Below, one piece after another: positions 44,902 to 54,163 of a stretch of DNA of 64,000 nucleotides. The stretch is taken from contig JAHDSF010000012.1 in assembly GCA_018432935.1 (NCBI GenBank), positions 62,001 to 126,000 on the forward strand, written 5' to 3'. The notes below the pieces were generated by a model that had not been told where the DNA came from, made no database searches, and saw only the letters and a program-made list of their open reading frames with translations. Source of the stretch: Rhodospirillales bacterium (GTDB lineage: Bacteria; Pseudomonadota; Alphaproteobacteria; Rhodospirillales; Shumkoniaceae). Within the stretch, counting starts at the first letter, position 1; each line of letters opens with the position of its first letter. A program made the translations under genes and the position numbers.

Positions 44902-45402
44902 TCAGGCGACTTCGACGTACCGCTTCTTGCGGGCGTTGCAGACCGGACAGGCGTCCGGCGGCTCGCCGAGCACCGGGTGGCCGCACACCTCGCACACGTA
45001 CACCGGGGCCTGGGCAAGGTCGCCGCCCGTCTTGACCGCCTTGAGGGCGTCGTTGAACAGGCCGTGGTGGATCTTCTCGACTTCCATGGCGTAGCGCATC
45101 GAGAGCGCCGCGCGCTTGTCACCCTCGGCCTCTGCCGTCGCCACGAAGGGCGGGTACATCTCGTCGAACTCGTACTGCTCGCCGGCGGCAGCGTCGACGA
45201 GGTTGTCGACCGTCGAGGCGACCCCGTCCATCGCCTTGAGGTGGGCGTGGGCGTGGATGGTCTCGGCCGCTGCGACCGCCCGGAACAGCTTCGCCACCTG
45301 GGCGTAGCCGTCCTTGTGCGCCTTCTCGGCGTAGGCGAGGTACTTGCGATTCGCCTGGCTTTCGCCGGCAAACGCGGCCTTCAGATTCTCTTTCGTCTTC
45401 AT
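44902..45402 (-). CDS. rbr: Rubrerythrin
   Basis: A 166-residue protein with a four-helix diiron domain (KTKENLKAAFAGESQANRKYLAYA, then EVEKIHHGLFNDAL) and a C-terminal rubredoxin-like site VCEVCGHPVLGEPPDACPVCN with the two CxxC pairs that bind one iron. It reduces hydrogen peroxide in the cytoplasm. The ATG 45402 follows AGGGGAA. It is alone on its strand, convergent to the M48 gene with 25 bases between. Confidence 0.94.
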   Translation of the reverse strand: MKTKENLKAAFAGESQANRKYLAYAEKAHKDGYAQVAKLFRAVAAAETIHAHAHLKAMDGVASTVDNLVDAAAGEQYEFDEMYPPFVATAEAEGDKRAALSMRYAMEVEKIHHGLFNDALKAVKTGGDLAQAPVYVCEVCGHPVLGEPPDACPVCNARKKRYVEVA

Positions 45403-45480
45403 GAGTTCCCCTGGACAAAGAACGCGGCGGACCGTCCGCTCGATGTCCACAATGCCCGTGCGGGATCAGCGCGGCAAGCC

Positions 45481-46566
45481 TCAAGCGCGCAATGCTTCGA
45501 GCGCCGCCCAGTCCAGTTCCACCCCGTGGCCGGGGCGGCCGGGCGCGGTGGCGAATCCCTCGACGATGCGCATCGGCTCGGCCATGTAGCGCTCCAATCC
45601 GAAGCCGTGCGCCTCGAGGTACGAGGCGTTGGGCACCGCCGCCAGCAGATGGACGTGGATGTCGTGGATGCCGTGGGTGGTGACCGGCAGGTTGTTGGCC
45701 TCGGCGAGGTGGGCGACCTTCATCCAGCCGGTGACGCCGCCGCAGTTCGAGCAGTCGGGCTCGGGGAAATCGACGCCGCCGGCCGCGATCATGGTGCGGA
45801 ACTCGTAGAGGGTGTGGAAGTTCTCTCCGGTGGCCACCGGCAGCGGCGCCTCCCTGGCGATGCGGGCATGGCCGGCGTAGTCGTCCGGGATGGTAGGTTC
45901 TTCCAGCCAGAACACGTCGAACTCGGCCATCGCTCGCGAGGCCCGCAAGGCCTGGTCGACGCTCCACTGCATGTTGGCGTCGACCATCAGCGGGAAGCCG
46001 TCGCCCAGCCGCTCGCGCATCGCCTTGACGCGGGCCAAGTCCTCGCGCAGGTCGGGGCGGCCCACCTTCATCTTGATGGCACGGAAGCCGCGCTCGAGGT
46101 TCTCCTCGGTCTGGGCGAACAGCCGATCGAGCGGGAACCACAGGTCGATTCCGCCGGCGTAGGCGGGCACCCTGGGATCGTGGCCGCCCAGCAGCACCCA
46201 CAGCGGCAGCCGCGCCCGCTTCGCCTTCAGGTCCCACAGGGCGATGTCGATCGCCGAGATGGCGAACGAAGCCTGGCCGCCGCGCCCGGCGTAGTGAAGC
46301 GCCCACCACATGCGTTTCCAGATCTGCTCGGTGCGATCCGCGTCCTCGCCGAGCAGGATCGGCGTCAGCTCCTTGGCCACCAGGCTGAGGATGGCGGCGC
46401 CGCCGCGCCCGACCGTGTAGGTGTAGCCGAGCCCCTCGGCCCCGTCCTCGTCCCGCACCCGCACCGTCACCAGTTCGAAGGCGGGGATGTCGCCATGGGT
46501 CGAATCCGAAAGGGTCTGGCCCAACGGAATCCTGAACAGATCGGCGCGCAGCTCGGCAATCTTCAT
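45481..46566 (-). CDS. Mandelate racemase/muconate lactonizing family enzyme
   Basis: A 361-residue enolase-superfamily protein. Catalytic elements: FRAIKMKVGRPD (KxK, second Lys the base), MVDANMQWS (metal Asp), FWLEEPTIPDD (metal Glu), ATGENFHT (metal Glu) and THGIHDIHVHLLAAVPN (His dyad region). The pattern fits sugar-acid dehydratases or racemases of the MR subgroup; the exact substrate is not visible. Start ATG 46566. It follows DUF6064 on the same strand with 13 bases between, but no pathway link is clear. Confidence 0.85.
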   Translation of the reverse strand: MKIAELRADLFRIPLGQTLSDSTHGDIPAFELVTVRVRDEDGAEGLGYTYTVGRGGAAILSLVAKELTPILLGEDADRTEQIWKRMWWALHYAGRGGQASFAISAIDIALWDLKAKRARLPLWVLLGGHDPRVPAYAGGIDLWFPLDRLFAQTEENLERGFRAIKMKVGRPDLREDLARVKAMRERLGDGFPLMVDANMQWSVDQALRASRAMAEFDVFWLEEPTIPDDYAGHARIAREAPLPVATGENFHTLYEFRTMIAAGGVDFPEPDCSNCGGVTGWMKVAHLAEANNLPVTTHGIHDIHVHLLAAVPNASYLEAHGFGLERYMAEPMRIVEGFATAPGRPGHGVELDWAALEALRA

Positions 46567-46579
46567 CGGCGGTCTTCCT

Positions 46580-47221
46580 TCACCCGGTCCCGGCGCGATT
46601 CTTCCAGAAAGCGGCGACCAGCGCCAGCAGCGCGGCAGGGGCAAGGAACAGCTGCTCCGGCAGCTCCAGGAGGCGCCCGGCCGCCCCCGCCGACAGCGCC
46701 CACAGCACCGGGATCACCATCAGGGCGAGCGGCACCCGCGGCACCGCCAGCAGCAGCATCCCGAGAGTGAACAGTGCCGTCGGCCCGGGTGTCAGCGCGA
46801 ACGTCGGGGTCGCCGCCCAGCCGTGGCCCGCGGCAATGCCGGTCAGCGGCAAACCGGCCAGTCCGGCGACTGCCATCGCGATCCCCGTCCAGCCGGGCGT
46901 CCCCGGGACGAACCGGAAACGGATCGTGCCCCGCACCCCCGCCGCCCAGCCCAGCCACAGGCCCTGCAGGATCGACAGCACGCCGAACGCCTCGGCCGCG
47001 AAATGCAGCCCCGCGAAATGCACGATGTGGAAGAGCCAACCCGTGCAGATCCAGGCGGCGGCGAGGACTGCGCCGATCACCCGGTCGCCGCCGCGGTGCG
47101 GCCGCACCGCCGCCAGCAGCGCCGCCAGACCCAAGAGCAGGGCCGGCACATGGACCGGCCACAGGCCCGCGTTGTAATGGGCGAGGAACGACAGGAAGGC
47201 TTCGCGGGTGAACGGCAGCAC
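46580..47221 (-). CDS. Membrane protein, DUF6064-like
   Basis: A 213-residue protein with six or seven hydrophobic segments and the N-terminal signature LPFTREAFLSFLAHYNAGLWP, fitting the DUF6064 family. The start is GTG 47221; no ATG lies in frame close by. It is an inner-membrane protein of unknown role. The aldo/keto reductase ends 30 bases upstream on the same strand. Confidence 0.72.
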   Translation of the reverse strand: MLPFTREAFLSFLAHYNAGLWPVHVPALLLGLAALLAAVRPHRGGDRVIGAVLAAAWICTGWLFHIVHFAGLHFAAEAFGVLSILQGLWLGWAAGVRGTIRFRFVPGTPGWTGIAMAVAGLAGLPLTGIAAGHGWAATPTFALTPGPTALFTLGMLLLAVPRVPLALMVIPVLWALSAGAAGRLLELPEQLFLAPAALLALVAAFWKNRAGTG

Positions 47222-47251
47222 GGCGTCATTCCCGTGGATGGAGCGGAGGGC

Positions 47252-48172
47252 TCAAAGCGCCTCCACGTATCGGACCATCTCGGCGCGCATCTTCGGGTCC
47301 GGCAGCGGGCCCTGCAGCACGGCCATGTTCTCGCGCATGTGATCGACTCGCGAGGTGGCGGGGATCACGCACGTCACTGCCGGGTGCGAAACGATGAACT
47401 TGAGCAGGAACTGCGCCCACGAGACGCACTCGATCTCGGCCGCCCACGGCGGCAGCGGCAATCCCTTCAGGCGTTCGGTCAGCTCCCCCTGCCGGAAAGG
47501 CCGGTTGACGAGCACGGCCGTCCCGCGGTCGGCCGCCAGCGGCAGCAACCGCCGTTCCGCCTCGCGGTCGAGCACGTTGTAGGTCAACTGCACGAAATCG
47601 ATACGCTGCGTAGCGATGACGCGTTCCAGCTCGTCGTGACGCCTCCCGTGAGAGGTGGTGACGCCGACGTAGCGGATCCGGCCTTCGGCTTTCTGCTCCG
47701 ACAACGTCTCGAGGTGGCTTTCCCAGTTCAGCAGGTTGTGCACCTGCATCAGGTCGAAGCGGTCGACTCCCCACAGCCTCCGCGAATCCTCGATCTGCCG
47801 GCGTCCCGACGCCTGCAGCCAGGTCCACACCTTGGTCGCCGAGAACAGGCCGCCGTCGTTGCCGATCCGGTTCAGGCAATAGCCGATCACCTCCTCGGAG
47901 GAGCCGTACATCGGCGACGAATCGACGACGACGCCGCCCCGCTCGAAGAAGGTGGCCAGCACTTTCGCCCGCTGTTCGCGGAGCGCGGCGTCGCCGCCCA
48001 CGTTGAAGGTGATCCAGGTGCCCATGCCGACCGCGGGAACCGGCTCGCCGGTCCGGGGGATCGCCCGCGTCAGCACTCCCGCCGCCGCGGCGACAGGGCC
48101 GAAGGCCGCCGCCCCGAGGGCGGCAGCCCCCGCCAGGAAGGCGCGTCGGCTCAGGCTTGTGCTGCGTTGCAT
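47252..48172 (-). CDS. Aldo/keto reductase with Tat signal
   Basis: A 306-residue aldo/keto reductase behind a twin-arginine signal: SLSRRAFLAGAAALGAAAFG (residues 6-25). Catalytic tetrad elements are VVDSSPMYGSSE (Asp, Tyr), FSATKVW (Lys) and LMQVHNLL (His). The NADPH binding end is CVIPATSRVDHM. Export by Tat implies it folds with its cofactor before transport. ATG 48172 has no good ribosome site; an in-frame ATG at 48205 adds 11 residues ahead of the signal and is possible. Confidence 0.88.
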   Translation of the reverse strand: MQRSTSLSRRAFLAGAAALGAAAFGPVAAAAGVLTRAIPRTGEPVPAVGMGTWITFNVGGDAALREQRAKVLATFFERGGVVVDSSPMYGSSEEVIGYCLNRIGNDGGLFSATKVWTWLQASGRRQIEDSRRLWGVDRFDLMQVHNLLNWESHLETLSEQKAEGRIRYVGVTTSHGRRHDELERVIATQRIDFVQLTYNVLDREAERRLLPLAADRGTAVLVNRPFRQGELTERLKGLPLPPWAAEIECVSWAQFLLKFIVSHPAVTCVIPATSRVDHMRENMAVLQGPLPDPKMRAEMVRYVEAL

Positions 48173-48229
48173 GGTATGGCTTAGGTAGGGACCTCGGATC
48201 GCCATCGGAACCCCGCACGAGGAGAACCC

Positions 48230-49210
48230 ATGCCCGCCCCGCAGTCCGCCGCCGACCTCATGGCCATTGCCGCCGCCTTCCGGCAGAGCCGCGTGCTTTT
48301 GTCCGGATACGACCTCGGCGTCTTCACCGCGATCGGCGGCGGCTCGCCGACCGCGGCGGAGGTCGCGCAGAAAGTGGGGGCGGACGAGCGGGGCATCGAC
48401 CGCCTGCTCAATGCGTTGGTCGCGATCGGCGTGCTGGAGAAGACCGCCGGGCGCTTCCGCAACGGCGCGGCCGCAGCCCGCTGGCTCGATGCCGCCTCGC
48501 CCGACTGCCTGTCCAGCCTCGGCCACCAGTCACAGCTCTATGCCGCCTGGGCGACGTTGACCGATGCGGTGAAGGCCGGCGGCTCGGTGCGCGAAAGGCG
48601 GCGCGACGGCTCCAGCCTGGAGGCCTTCATCGAGGCGATGGACCGCCGCGCCCGCGACACGGCGAATGCGCTGGCGGCCCGCATCGATCTCGCCGGGGTC
48701 GACAAGGTGCTCGACGTCGGCGGCGGCTCGGGCGCGTTCTCGATCGCCTTCTGCCGTGCCCGCGAAGGCCTGAAGGCGACCGTCCTCGACCTGCCCGAGG
48801 TGGTGCCCCTGACCGCCCGCTACGTCGCTGCCGCCGGCATGCAGAACCGGGTCTCGACGGTTGCCGGCGATTTCCACGACGCGCCGTTCGGAGACGGCTT
48901 CGACCTGGTGCTGTTCTCGGCCATCGTCCATATGAACGGCGCGGAAGTGAACCGCCGCCTGATGGGGAAGGCGTTCGCCGCCCTGAACCCGGGCGGGCGC
49001 ATCGTCATCCAGGACTTCGTGATGGGCGACGACCGCACCGCGCCTGCGGACGGCGCCCTGTTCGCCCTCAACATGCTGGTCAACACCGGCGAGGGCGACA
49101 CCTTCACCGAGGCCGAGATGCGCGCCTGGCTGACCGACGCCGGCTGCGCCCGCGTCACCTGCGACGGCGCCGACGCACGCCTGGCCCTGGTGATCGGCCA
49201 CAAGGAGTGA
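48230..49210 (+). CDS. O-methyltransferase-like SAM methyltransferase
   Basis: A 326-residue protein with an N-terminal winged-helix dimerisation domain (FRQSRVLLSGYDLGVFTAI, ADERGIDRLLNALVAIGVLEK) and a C-terminal class I methyltransferase (motif I VLDVGGGSGAFSIAF at about 163; VLFSAIVHMNGAEVN; ALNPGGRIVIQDFVM). This resembles acetylserotonin/caffeate O-methyltransferase-type enzymes, often acting on small phenolic or tetrapyrrole-like compounds. ATG 48230 follows GAGGAGAA. It is divergent from the Tat aldo/keto reductase by 57 bases. Confidence 0.87.
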   Translation: MPAPQSAADLMAIAAAFRQSRVLLSGYDLGVFTAIGGGSPTAAEVAQKVGADERGIDRLLNALVAIGVLEKTAGRFRNGAAAARWLDAASPDCLSSLGHQSQLYAAWATLTDAVKAGGSVRERRRDGSSLEAFIEAMDRRARDTANALAARIDLAGVDKVLDVGGGSGAFSIAFCRAREGLKATVLDLPEVVPLTARYVAAAGMQNRVSTVAGDFHDAPFGDGFDLVLFSAIVHMNGAEVNRRLMGKAFAALNPGGRIVIQDFVMGDDRTAPADGALFALNMLVNTGEGDTFTEAEMRAWLTDAGCARVTCDGADARLALVIGHKE

Positions 49211-49240
49211 GGGGCGCCCGCTCAGGACGCTGTCTTCCCC

Positions 49241-49711
49241 TCACGAGTGCATGCTGAAGCGCCCGTGGGATGCGCCGCCCAGCAGCCGGCTGAAGTCGCG
49301 GCCGGCCATGTGGACCAGCGTTTTGTGGTCGCCGCCCTCGAAGTAGACCTCGGGCTGGTCGGCGATGCTGTCGTCGACGATGGTGTCGAGCCCGTAGGCG
49401 AACCCCACCGGCGGGATCGCGCCCAGCTCGCAGTCGGCGAACAGCTCCTTGATCTCGCCCTCGGTGGCGAGCTCGACGTGGCGCTCGAGCTGCGTCTCCA
49501 GGTCCTTTACCTCGAGCCGGTTGGAAGCCGGGATCACCGCCAGCACGTAGCGGCTGCCGTCGTTCAGCACCACGCCCTTGGCCACCCGTTCGGCCGGGAC
49601 GTGGCATTCCTGCGCCGTCCACATCGACGACATCGTCGGCGCGTGGGGCACGAGGTCGTAGGGCGTGCCGTGTCGCTTCAGGTATTGCTCGAGCGTGAGA
49701 GCGGTTGCCAT
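49241..49711 (-). CDS. YbaK/EbsC-type aminoacyl-tRNA deacylase
   Basis: A 156-residue YbaK-fold protein: HGTPYDLVPHAPTMSSM near residue 14, ERVAKGVVLNDGSRYVLAVIPASN at about 42-65 with the conserved catalytic-type Lys, and IPPVGFAYGLDTIVDDS. It probably hydrolyses misacylated tRNA (Cys-tRNAPro or Ala-tRNAPro type). The start 49711 has GAGGAGGAC. Alone on its strand. Confidence 0.88.
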   Translation of the reverse strand: MATALTLEQYLKRHGTPYDLVPHAPTMSSMWTAQECHVPAERVAKGVVLNDGSRYVLAVIPASNRLEVKDLETQLERHVELATEGEIKELFADCELGAIPPVGFAYGLDTIVDDSIADQPEVYFEGGDHKTLVHMAGRDFSRLLGGASHGRFSMHS

Positions 49712-50015
49712 GGCATGTCCTCCTCGGCGAAAGCGTCGGTCGGACACCCGCACATCGCAGCGGGCGCTCCGGACCGCTCGCGATGGAACCATTCTACTCC
49801 TCGCGGAAAGGCCCCGGAAGCTGCCCTTGCGGAGGGGGCCGTCGGGAGGGTATAACCCCTGCCCGGTCGGCAGTTCACCCAGGCGTCGCCGCCCCGAGAG
49901 GGGAGCTAAACCTGCCACACTCCACCCTTCGACCCGACACCGTTTATCCCCGTGCCGCGTCGGAAGCCGGCGACCACCGATCCCTCGATCAAGGCGGCAC
50001 GCTTGGAGATGAGCG
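49712..50015. other. 304-base gap without a gene
   Basis: Lies between the divergent deacylase and DUF2087 genes and must hold both promoters. Frames crossing it are low-complexity continuations of neighbours. I see no RNA gene or strong hairpin. Confidence 0.5.
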
Positions 50016-50567
50016 ATGTCCAGAACCGTTTTGCCGTTTTCCGCCCCCGACATGTCCGCCCTCGCCCGCTCGCTGCATGCCGAGCTGGCGAAGCGCGAGG
50101 GCATCCCCGGTCACCTCGAGCTGTTGAACATGCTGGCCAGGGCCGCGGGTTTTCGCAACTTCCAGCACTTCCGTGCCCAGGCGGCCGCCCGCGAGGCGGT
50201 CGAGAACCCCGCCCCGCCGCCGCCCCCCGCGCCGGAAGTCGACTTCGCCAAGGTGCAGCGCATCGCCCGCTACTTCGACGCGGCGGGCCGGCTGATCCGC
50301 TGGCCCGGCAAGCACAGCCACCGCGAGCCCTGCCTGTGGGTGCTGTGGTCGCGCCTGCCGGCCGGGGGAACCCTCGACGAGCGCGCGATCAGCGAGCTGT
50401 TGGGAACCTGGCACCTGTTCGAGGACCACGCGCTGTTGCGCCGCGAGCTGGTCGACTACGGCCTTGCGACCCGCACCCCCGACGGCCGCGAGTACCGCCG
50501 CCTGGAACGCCAGCCCCCGCCCGAGGCGCTGGCGCTGATCCGGCACCTCGCGGCGCGCAATGGGTAA
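50016..50567 (+). CDS. DUF2087 protein
   Basis: A 183-residue protein. Residues 1-60 form a helical region (LARSLHAELAKREGIPGHLELLNMLARAAG), then a proline-rich linker APPPPPAPE, then a DUF2087 domain (about 75-170): IARYFDAAGRLIRWPGKHSHRE, LDERAISELLGTWHLFEDHALLRRELVDYGL (divided) and GREYRRLE. The second domain resembles a small winged helix; DUF2087 proteins are suspected regulators, role untested. It is the last normal gene before the low-GC island. Confidence 0.85.
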   Translation: MSRTVLPFSAPDMSALARSLHAELAKREGIPGHLELLNMLARAAGFRNFQHFRAQAAAREAVENPAPPPPPAPEVDFAKVQRIARYFDAAGRLIRWPGKHSHREPCLWVLWSRLPAGGTLDERAISELLGTWHLFEDHALLRRELVDYGLATRTPDGREYRRLERQPPPEALALIRHLAARNG

Positions 50568-50927
50568 GGTGCAGGAACAAGCAGACGTGGATGGCGGTGC
50601 TCGTCACGGCCATCCACGTCTTCCTTGAGTGGACCCAAAGACGTGCCATTCGGTTGCGACCCCTGTCCACCCGGCGATGGACGGCAGCTCAGCGCCCGTT
50701 GCAGCCGTTCAGGGGTGTAATCGCAGTACGCGACAGCAGCCATCGACTCAAGGGCCTCGGCGCAGCCAAAGCCGATCAAATGCGGGCCGTGAGAGAGTCT
50801 GCTTGTAGACAACCTAAAGGGTTGTGACCAGTGGAAGGGACATGTACCATCCAGAGCAAGAGCGGTGGTGCGTAGAATTTCCACCAGCGTGCGCAAGAAA
50901 GCAATTGTCGCCGGGAGATCGGAGTCC
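50568..50927. other. 360-base gap holding a REP-like hairpin and defence-gene leader
   Basis: No supported gene. It contains the REP-like palindrome at 50583-50621 and, at 50810-50824, a small inverted repeat CAACC-5-GGTTG upstream of the SIR2 gene. Minus-strand reading frames cross it with protein-like stretches (for instance LIGFGCAEALESMAAVAYC) but without a ribosome site or a recognised domain; this may be a decayed sequence. The promoter of the SIR2 gene must be here; none was clear. Confidence 0.5.
50583..50621. repeat. REP-like palindrome (CGTGGATGGC type)
   Basis: A perfect 13-base inverted repeat, AGACGTGGATGGC (50583-50595) and its complement (50609-50621), with a further GTG/CAC pairing inside the loop. 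It belongs by sequence to the widespread GGCCATCCACGTCTT type of intergenic repeats of alphaproteobacteria. It lies 15 bases after the DUF2087 stop. Confidence 0.75.
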
Positions 50928-53900
50928 ATGATCAACGAAGCATCTCTACCTGATCTCCCTTCCACGCTTGTCGAGGCGGTAAAGAGCCGGCGTGCTGTCC
51001 TGTTCCTTGGTGCCGGCGCCTCCAAAGAGGCCCGGGATGCGAAAGGCAACCCTCCACCGAACAAAGATGAGCTTCGCGACCTACTTGCAGCAAGGTTCTT
51101 TAAGAAGGACATGACGAACAGAGATCTTGCCGCCGTGGCAGAGATGGCCATTTCCGCAAGCTCTGGGCAAAATGTAGTATTCGAGTACATAAAGACCATA
51201 TTCGAACCTTTTATGCCGTCAGAAGCACATTATATAATACCAATGTTTCAGTGGCGCATGATCGCCACCACGAACTATGACGTTATCGTAGAGCGAGCAT
51301 ACGATCATTGTACGGAGAAAGCCCAAGATCTCATACGCTTCGTTAAGGACGATGAACCTATCGAAGAACGGCTTCAGGCAGCGCGGAACCCCGTCCAACT
51401 CCTAAAGCTTCATGGGTGCATAGAACATATACACGATAGGGATATCCCGATTGTACTTTCAGCAGAGCAGTACGGTAGGTTTTCCGAACATCGTACACGG
51501 CTGTTCTCTCGCATTAGCGACGTATCTCAAGAGTCAGCAATCGTATTCGTTGGGTACAAACTAAACGACGGACACATTAGAGATCTAATATACAGGCTCG
51601 ATGCAAAGAAGCGCCCAAGGTGGTATATTGTTTCACCTGATTGTGACGGCCATGACGTCGATTTCTGGGGAACAAAGAACGTTGGCGTGATCAAAGGCAC
51701 ATTTGGCAATTTTATGGCGGCGCTAGACAGACAAGTTCCCGATACGGCCCGTCGTCTACAGTTCCATACTGACGTCGCCGAGTTTCCACTACGCAAGTTC
51801 TATGTAACAAACGTAATGGAAGAGCAAATCATAAGAGATGCGATTGGCACGGACCTCACTTTTGTCCACCAAGGCATGTCATACACGGCAGAGGATCCGA
51901 AGCGTTTCTACTCTGGGTACGATACGGACTGGGGAGCCATATTTCGCCATCTTGATGTTCGGAGAAAGGTCGAAGAGGACCTGATGTTGCGGGCTGTCAT
52001 AGAGAACGACAAGGCAAACGGCCCGATGATGTTTTTGGCCTATGGGCCAGCAGGATCCGGAAAGACCATAGCGCTGAAGAGAACTGCCGTTGAAACGGCT
52101 ACGGTCCTCGACGGACTCGTTCTATGGCTGAATTTCGGGGGAGCTCTTCGAAAGACGGTGTTTTCCGAACTATGGGAGCTTTGTCAGAGGCCAGTCTACC
52201 TCTTCGTTGATCATGTGGCTATACACGTTGATAAAGTGTTTAACCTGCTTAGTGCGGCGAAAAAAGATAGGATACCGTTAATCGTTATTGCTGGCGAGAG
52301 AGAGTCTGAATGGAATACATATTGTATGGCTCTTGACAACGAGTTCGCTCCGATATTGCTGCCCGTCGGGCATCTCAACAATGTAGAGGTGGATGGGTTA
52401 CTTGATCTCCTTGAGATGCATGACTGCCTTGGTGCAATGAAGTACATGACTAGAGAGCAACGAGTTGCGGCGTTTATGGATGAAAGGAAGGCAGACCGCC
52501 AGCTTCTCGTTGCGCTGCACGAGCTGACTCAGGGAAAGCCGTTCGAAGATATCATCCTTGAGGAGCATCAGCGCATATATCCAGAGAAGGCGAGACAGTT
52601 GTATTTGGATGTTGCTACAATGCACCAATTCACCGTCCCGATGAGAGCTGGTACGCTGTCACGAATTTCTGGTATAGAGTTTGCAGATTTCGAACAGGAG
52701 TTTTTTGAACCTTTGAAAAACGTCGTCCGTGCGGAAACGGATCCGTACACAAGGGACGTCCTCTATAAGACGCGACATTCCAGAGTGGCATCTCTGGTAT
52801 TTCGGCAGGTTTGCGGGGATGACGAGCAAAAGGCAAAGCAGCTAATTAGAATTATCCAGGGCTTCGATGTCGGATATACGTCTGACCGGACAGCTCTTGA
52901 GCAGATTACCCGGGGAAGGGCGGTAGCGGACAATTTTGGGGCAGCTGACTGGCCCCGGGCCGTCTACGATGCCGCATCGCAGGCGGCGCCTAATGCGGCC
53001 TTCATTTTGCAGCAACGGGCAATTTTCGAACTTAATCACGGAGATGGATCATTGGCTGCAGCGGAGGCGTGCGCTGCAAAGGCGGCGGAGTTGGACCCGC
53101 ACAACCGCACGATCATTCATACGCAGGCCGAGGTTGATCGTAAGCGCGCGAACGTAGAGGAGTCGCCGCTACTCAAAGAGTCGTTAAGGCGGAGGGCCAG
53201 GGAAAGGCTCGGCAAGATGCCCTCTGATGATCGGTTCGCTATCGGCAGTCGATGCAAACTTCTCGTAGACGAGATCGACGAATTGAGCGCGAAGCTGGGG
53301 GACGATGCAAAGGAGCATGATGCGAGATTTTTCGCTGACAAACTGACGGACGCCGAGAAAGCGCTTGAGAAGGCGCAGCAACTGTTTCCAGACGATCCGG
53401 AAGCGTTCCAGGTGGAGGCGCGTCTACTCGGAATTCTAAACATGGGGGATCCGGCGCTTCGGGCTCTAGAGAAGGCCTGGGCGGCCAGGCCGCGCGGGAC
53501 GAGCACGGCGATAAGGATTGCGAGGATATACGACTCCCGGGGCCAAGCCTCTCGCGCATTCAAGATCCTGGGCGACGCCTTGAATCGAGAACCAGATGAC
53601 AAGGCGACGCATTATGCGATGGCTATGCACCTTCTCAGGGAAAGCGAATATGACAGAGAGATTGTAAGGTACCACTTTGGGAAGAGTTATTCTCGTGAAG
53701 ACCGCAACTTTGACGCCAGATTTTCGTTTGGGGAATTTTTATTTTTGGCGGGAGATCTTCAGGGGTGTGTTGAAGTTTTTGCCGACCTCGATAGGAGGGC
53801 TCCAAGGGAATATAGGACGGTAGCTCCGAAGCAGGATGACGCAATTACATCCCGGCTTGAACGATTCTCTGGAACCATCGATACGATGAAAGATAGATTC

Positions 53901-54071
53901 TGCTTCATAAGAAGCGGGTGTTACCCAAACAACATATTCTGCCATTATTCGAGTTTTGGTGGAGGTAACTGGAATGAGTTGGCAATCGGGCAGGGGGTGA
54001 ATTTCCGAGTACGGTTTAACAGATTAGGTCCCCTGGCCGTGGACGTACAACCGGGCAGGCGTGGCACCTAA
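50928..54071 (+). CDS. SIR2-like/P-loop NTPase/TPR protein, candidate anti-phage defence
   Basis: A 1047-residue cytoplasmic protein. Residues 20-265: SIR2-like domain with VLFLGAGAS (24-32), TTNYD (114-118), LKLHG (159-163, catalytic-type His162) and VGYKLND (208-214). Residues 335-600: P-loop NTPase with Walker A GPAGSGKT (373-380) and Walker B YLFVDH (424-429). Residues about 670-960: TPR-like helical pairs (AEACAAKAAELDPHN, DAEKALEKAQQLFPDDPEAF, AFKILGDALNREPDDKATH). Residues 978-1043 resemble a cold-shock OB fold (RFCFI, NIFCHYSSF, then VNFRVRFNRLGPLAVDV). Known relatives (Avs5-type SIR2-STAND proteins) sense phage and deplete NAD. ATG 50928 has GGAG upstream. G+C is near 50% by eye and codons end often in A or T, unlike the neighbours: a transferred gene. 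It is a single-gene unit. Confidence 0.85.
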   Translation: MINEASLPDLPSTLVEAVKSRRAVLFLGAGASKEARDAKGNPPPNKDELRDLLAARFFKKDMTNRDLAAVAEMAISASSGQNVVFEYIKTIFEPFMPSEAHYIIPMFQWRMIATTNYDVIVERAYDHCTEKAQDLIRFVKDDEPIEERLQAARNPVQLLKLHGCIEHIHDRDIPIVLSAEQYGRFSEHRTRLFSRISDVSQESAIVFVGYKLNDGHIRDLIYRLDAKKRPRWYIVSPDCDGHDVDFWGTKNVGVIKGTFGNFMAALDRQVPDTARRLQFHTDVAEFPLRKFYVTNVMEEQIIRDAIGTDLTFVHQGMSYTAEDPKRFYSGYDTDWGAIFRHLDVRRKVEEDLMLRAVIENDKANGPMMFLAYGPAGSGKTIALKRTAVETATVLDGLVLWLNFGGALRKTVFSELWELCQRPVYLFVDHVAIHVDKVFNLLSAAKKDRIPLIVIAGERESEWNTYCMALDNEFAPILLPVGHLNNVEVDGLLDLLEMHDCLGAMKYMTREQRVAAFMDERKADRQLLVALHELTQGKPFEDIILEEHQRIYPEKARQLYLDVATMHQFTVPMRAGTLSRISGIEFADFEQEFFEPLKNVVRAETDPYTRDVLYKTRHSRVASLVFRQVCGDDEQKAKQLIRIIQGFDVGYTSDRTALEQITRGRAVADNFGAADWPRAVYDAASQAAPNAAFILQQRAIFELNHGDGSLAAAEACAAKAAELDPHNRTIIHTQAEVDRKRANVEESPLLKESLRRRARERLGKMPSDDRFAIGSRCKLLVDEIDELSAKLGDDAKEHDARFFADKLTDAEKALEKAQQLFPDDPEAFQVEARLLGILNMGDPALRALEKAWAARPRGTSTAIRIARIYDSRGQASRAFKILGDALNREPDDKATHYAMAMHLLRESEYDREIVRYHFGKSYSREDRNFDARFSFGEFLFLAGDLQGCVEVFADLDRRAPREYRTVAPKQDDAITSRLERFSGTIDTMKDRFCFIRSGCYPNNIFCHYSSFGGGNWNELAIGQGVNFRVRFNRLGPLAVDVQPGRRGT

Positions 54072-54163
54072 GGGTGAGACAGGTTCCGGCAGATCCCTCG
54101 AATCTCGATAGTTTCATGCCATCCCCAATCATTGCCGAAGTCAGACCATCCTGATTCGGCCAG

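Noticed and set aside
50456-51199. Minus-strand reading frame overlapping the SIR2 gene start
   Set aside because: It crosses the DUF2087 gene, a REP-like hairpin and the SIR2 start. Only a middle part looks protein-like, and there is no ribosome site or recognisable domain.
50928-51740. A sirtuin-type deacetylase
   Set aside because: The motifs fit the SIR2-like group attached to NTPase and TPR modules. The zinc-binding cysteine quartet of sirtuin deacetylases is not present.
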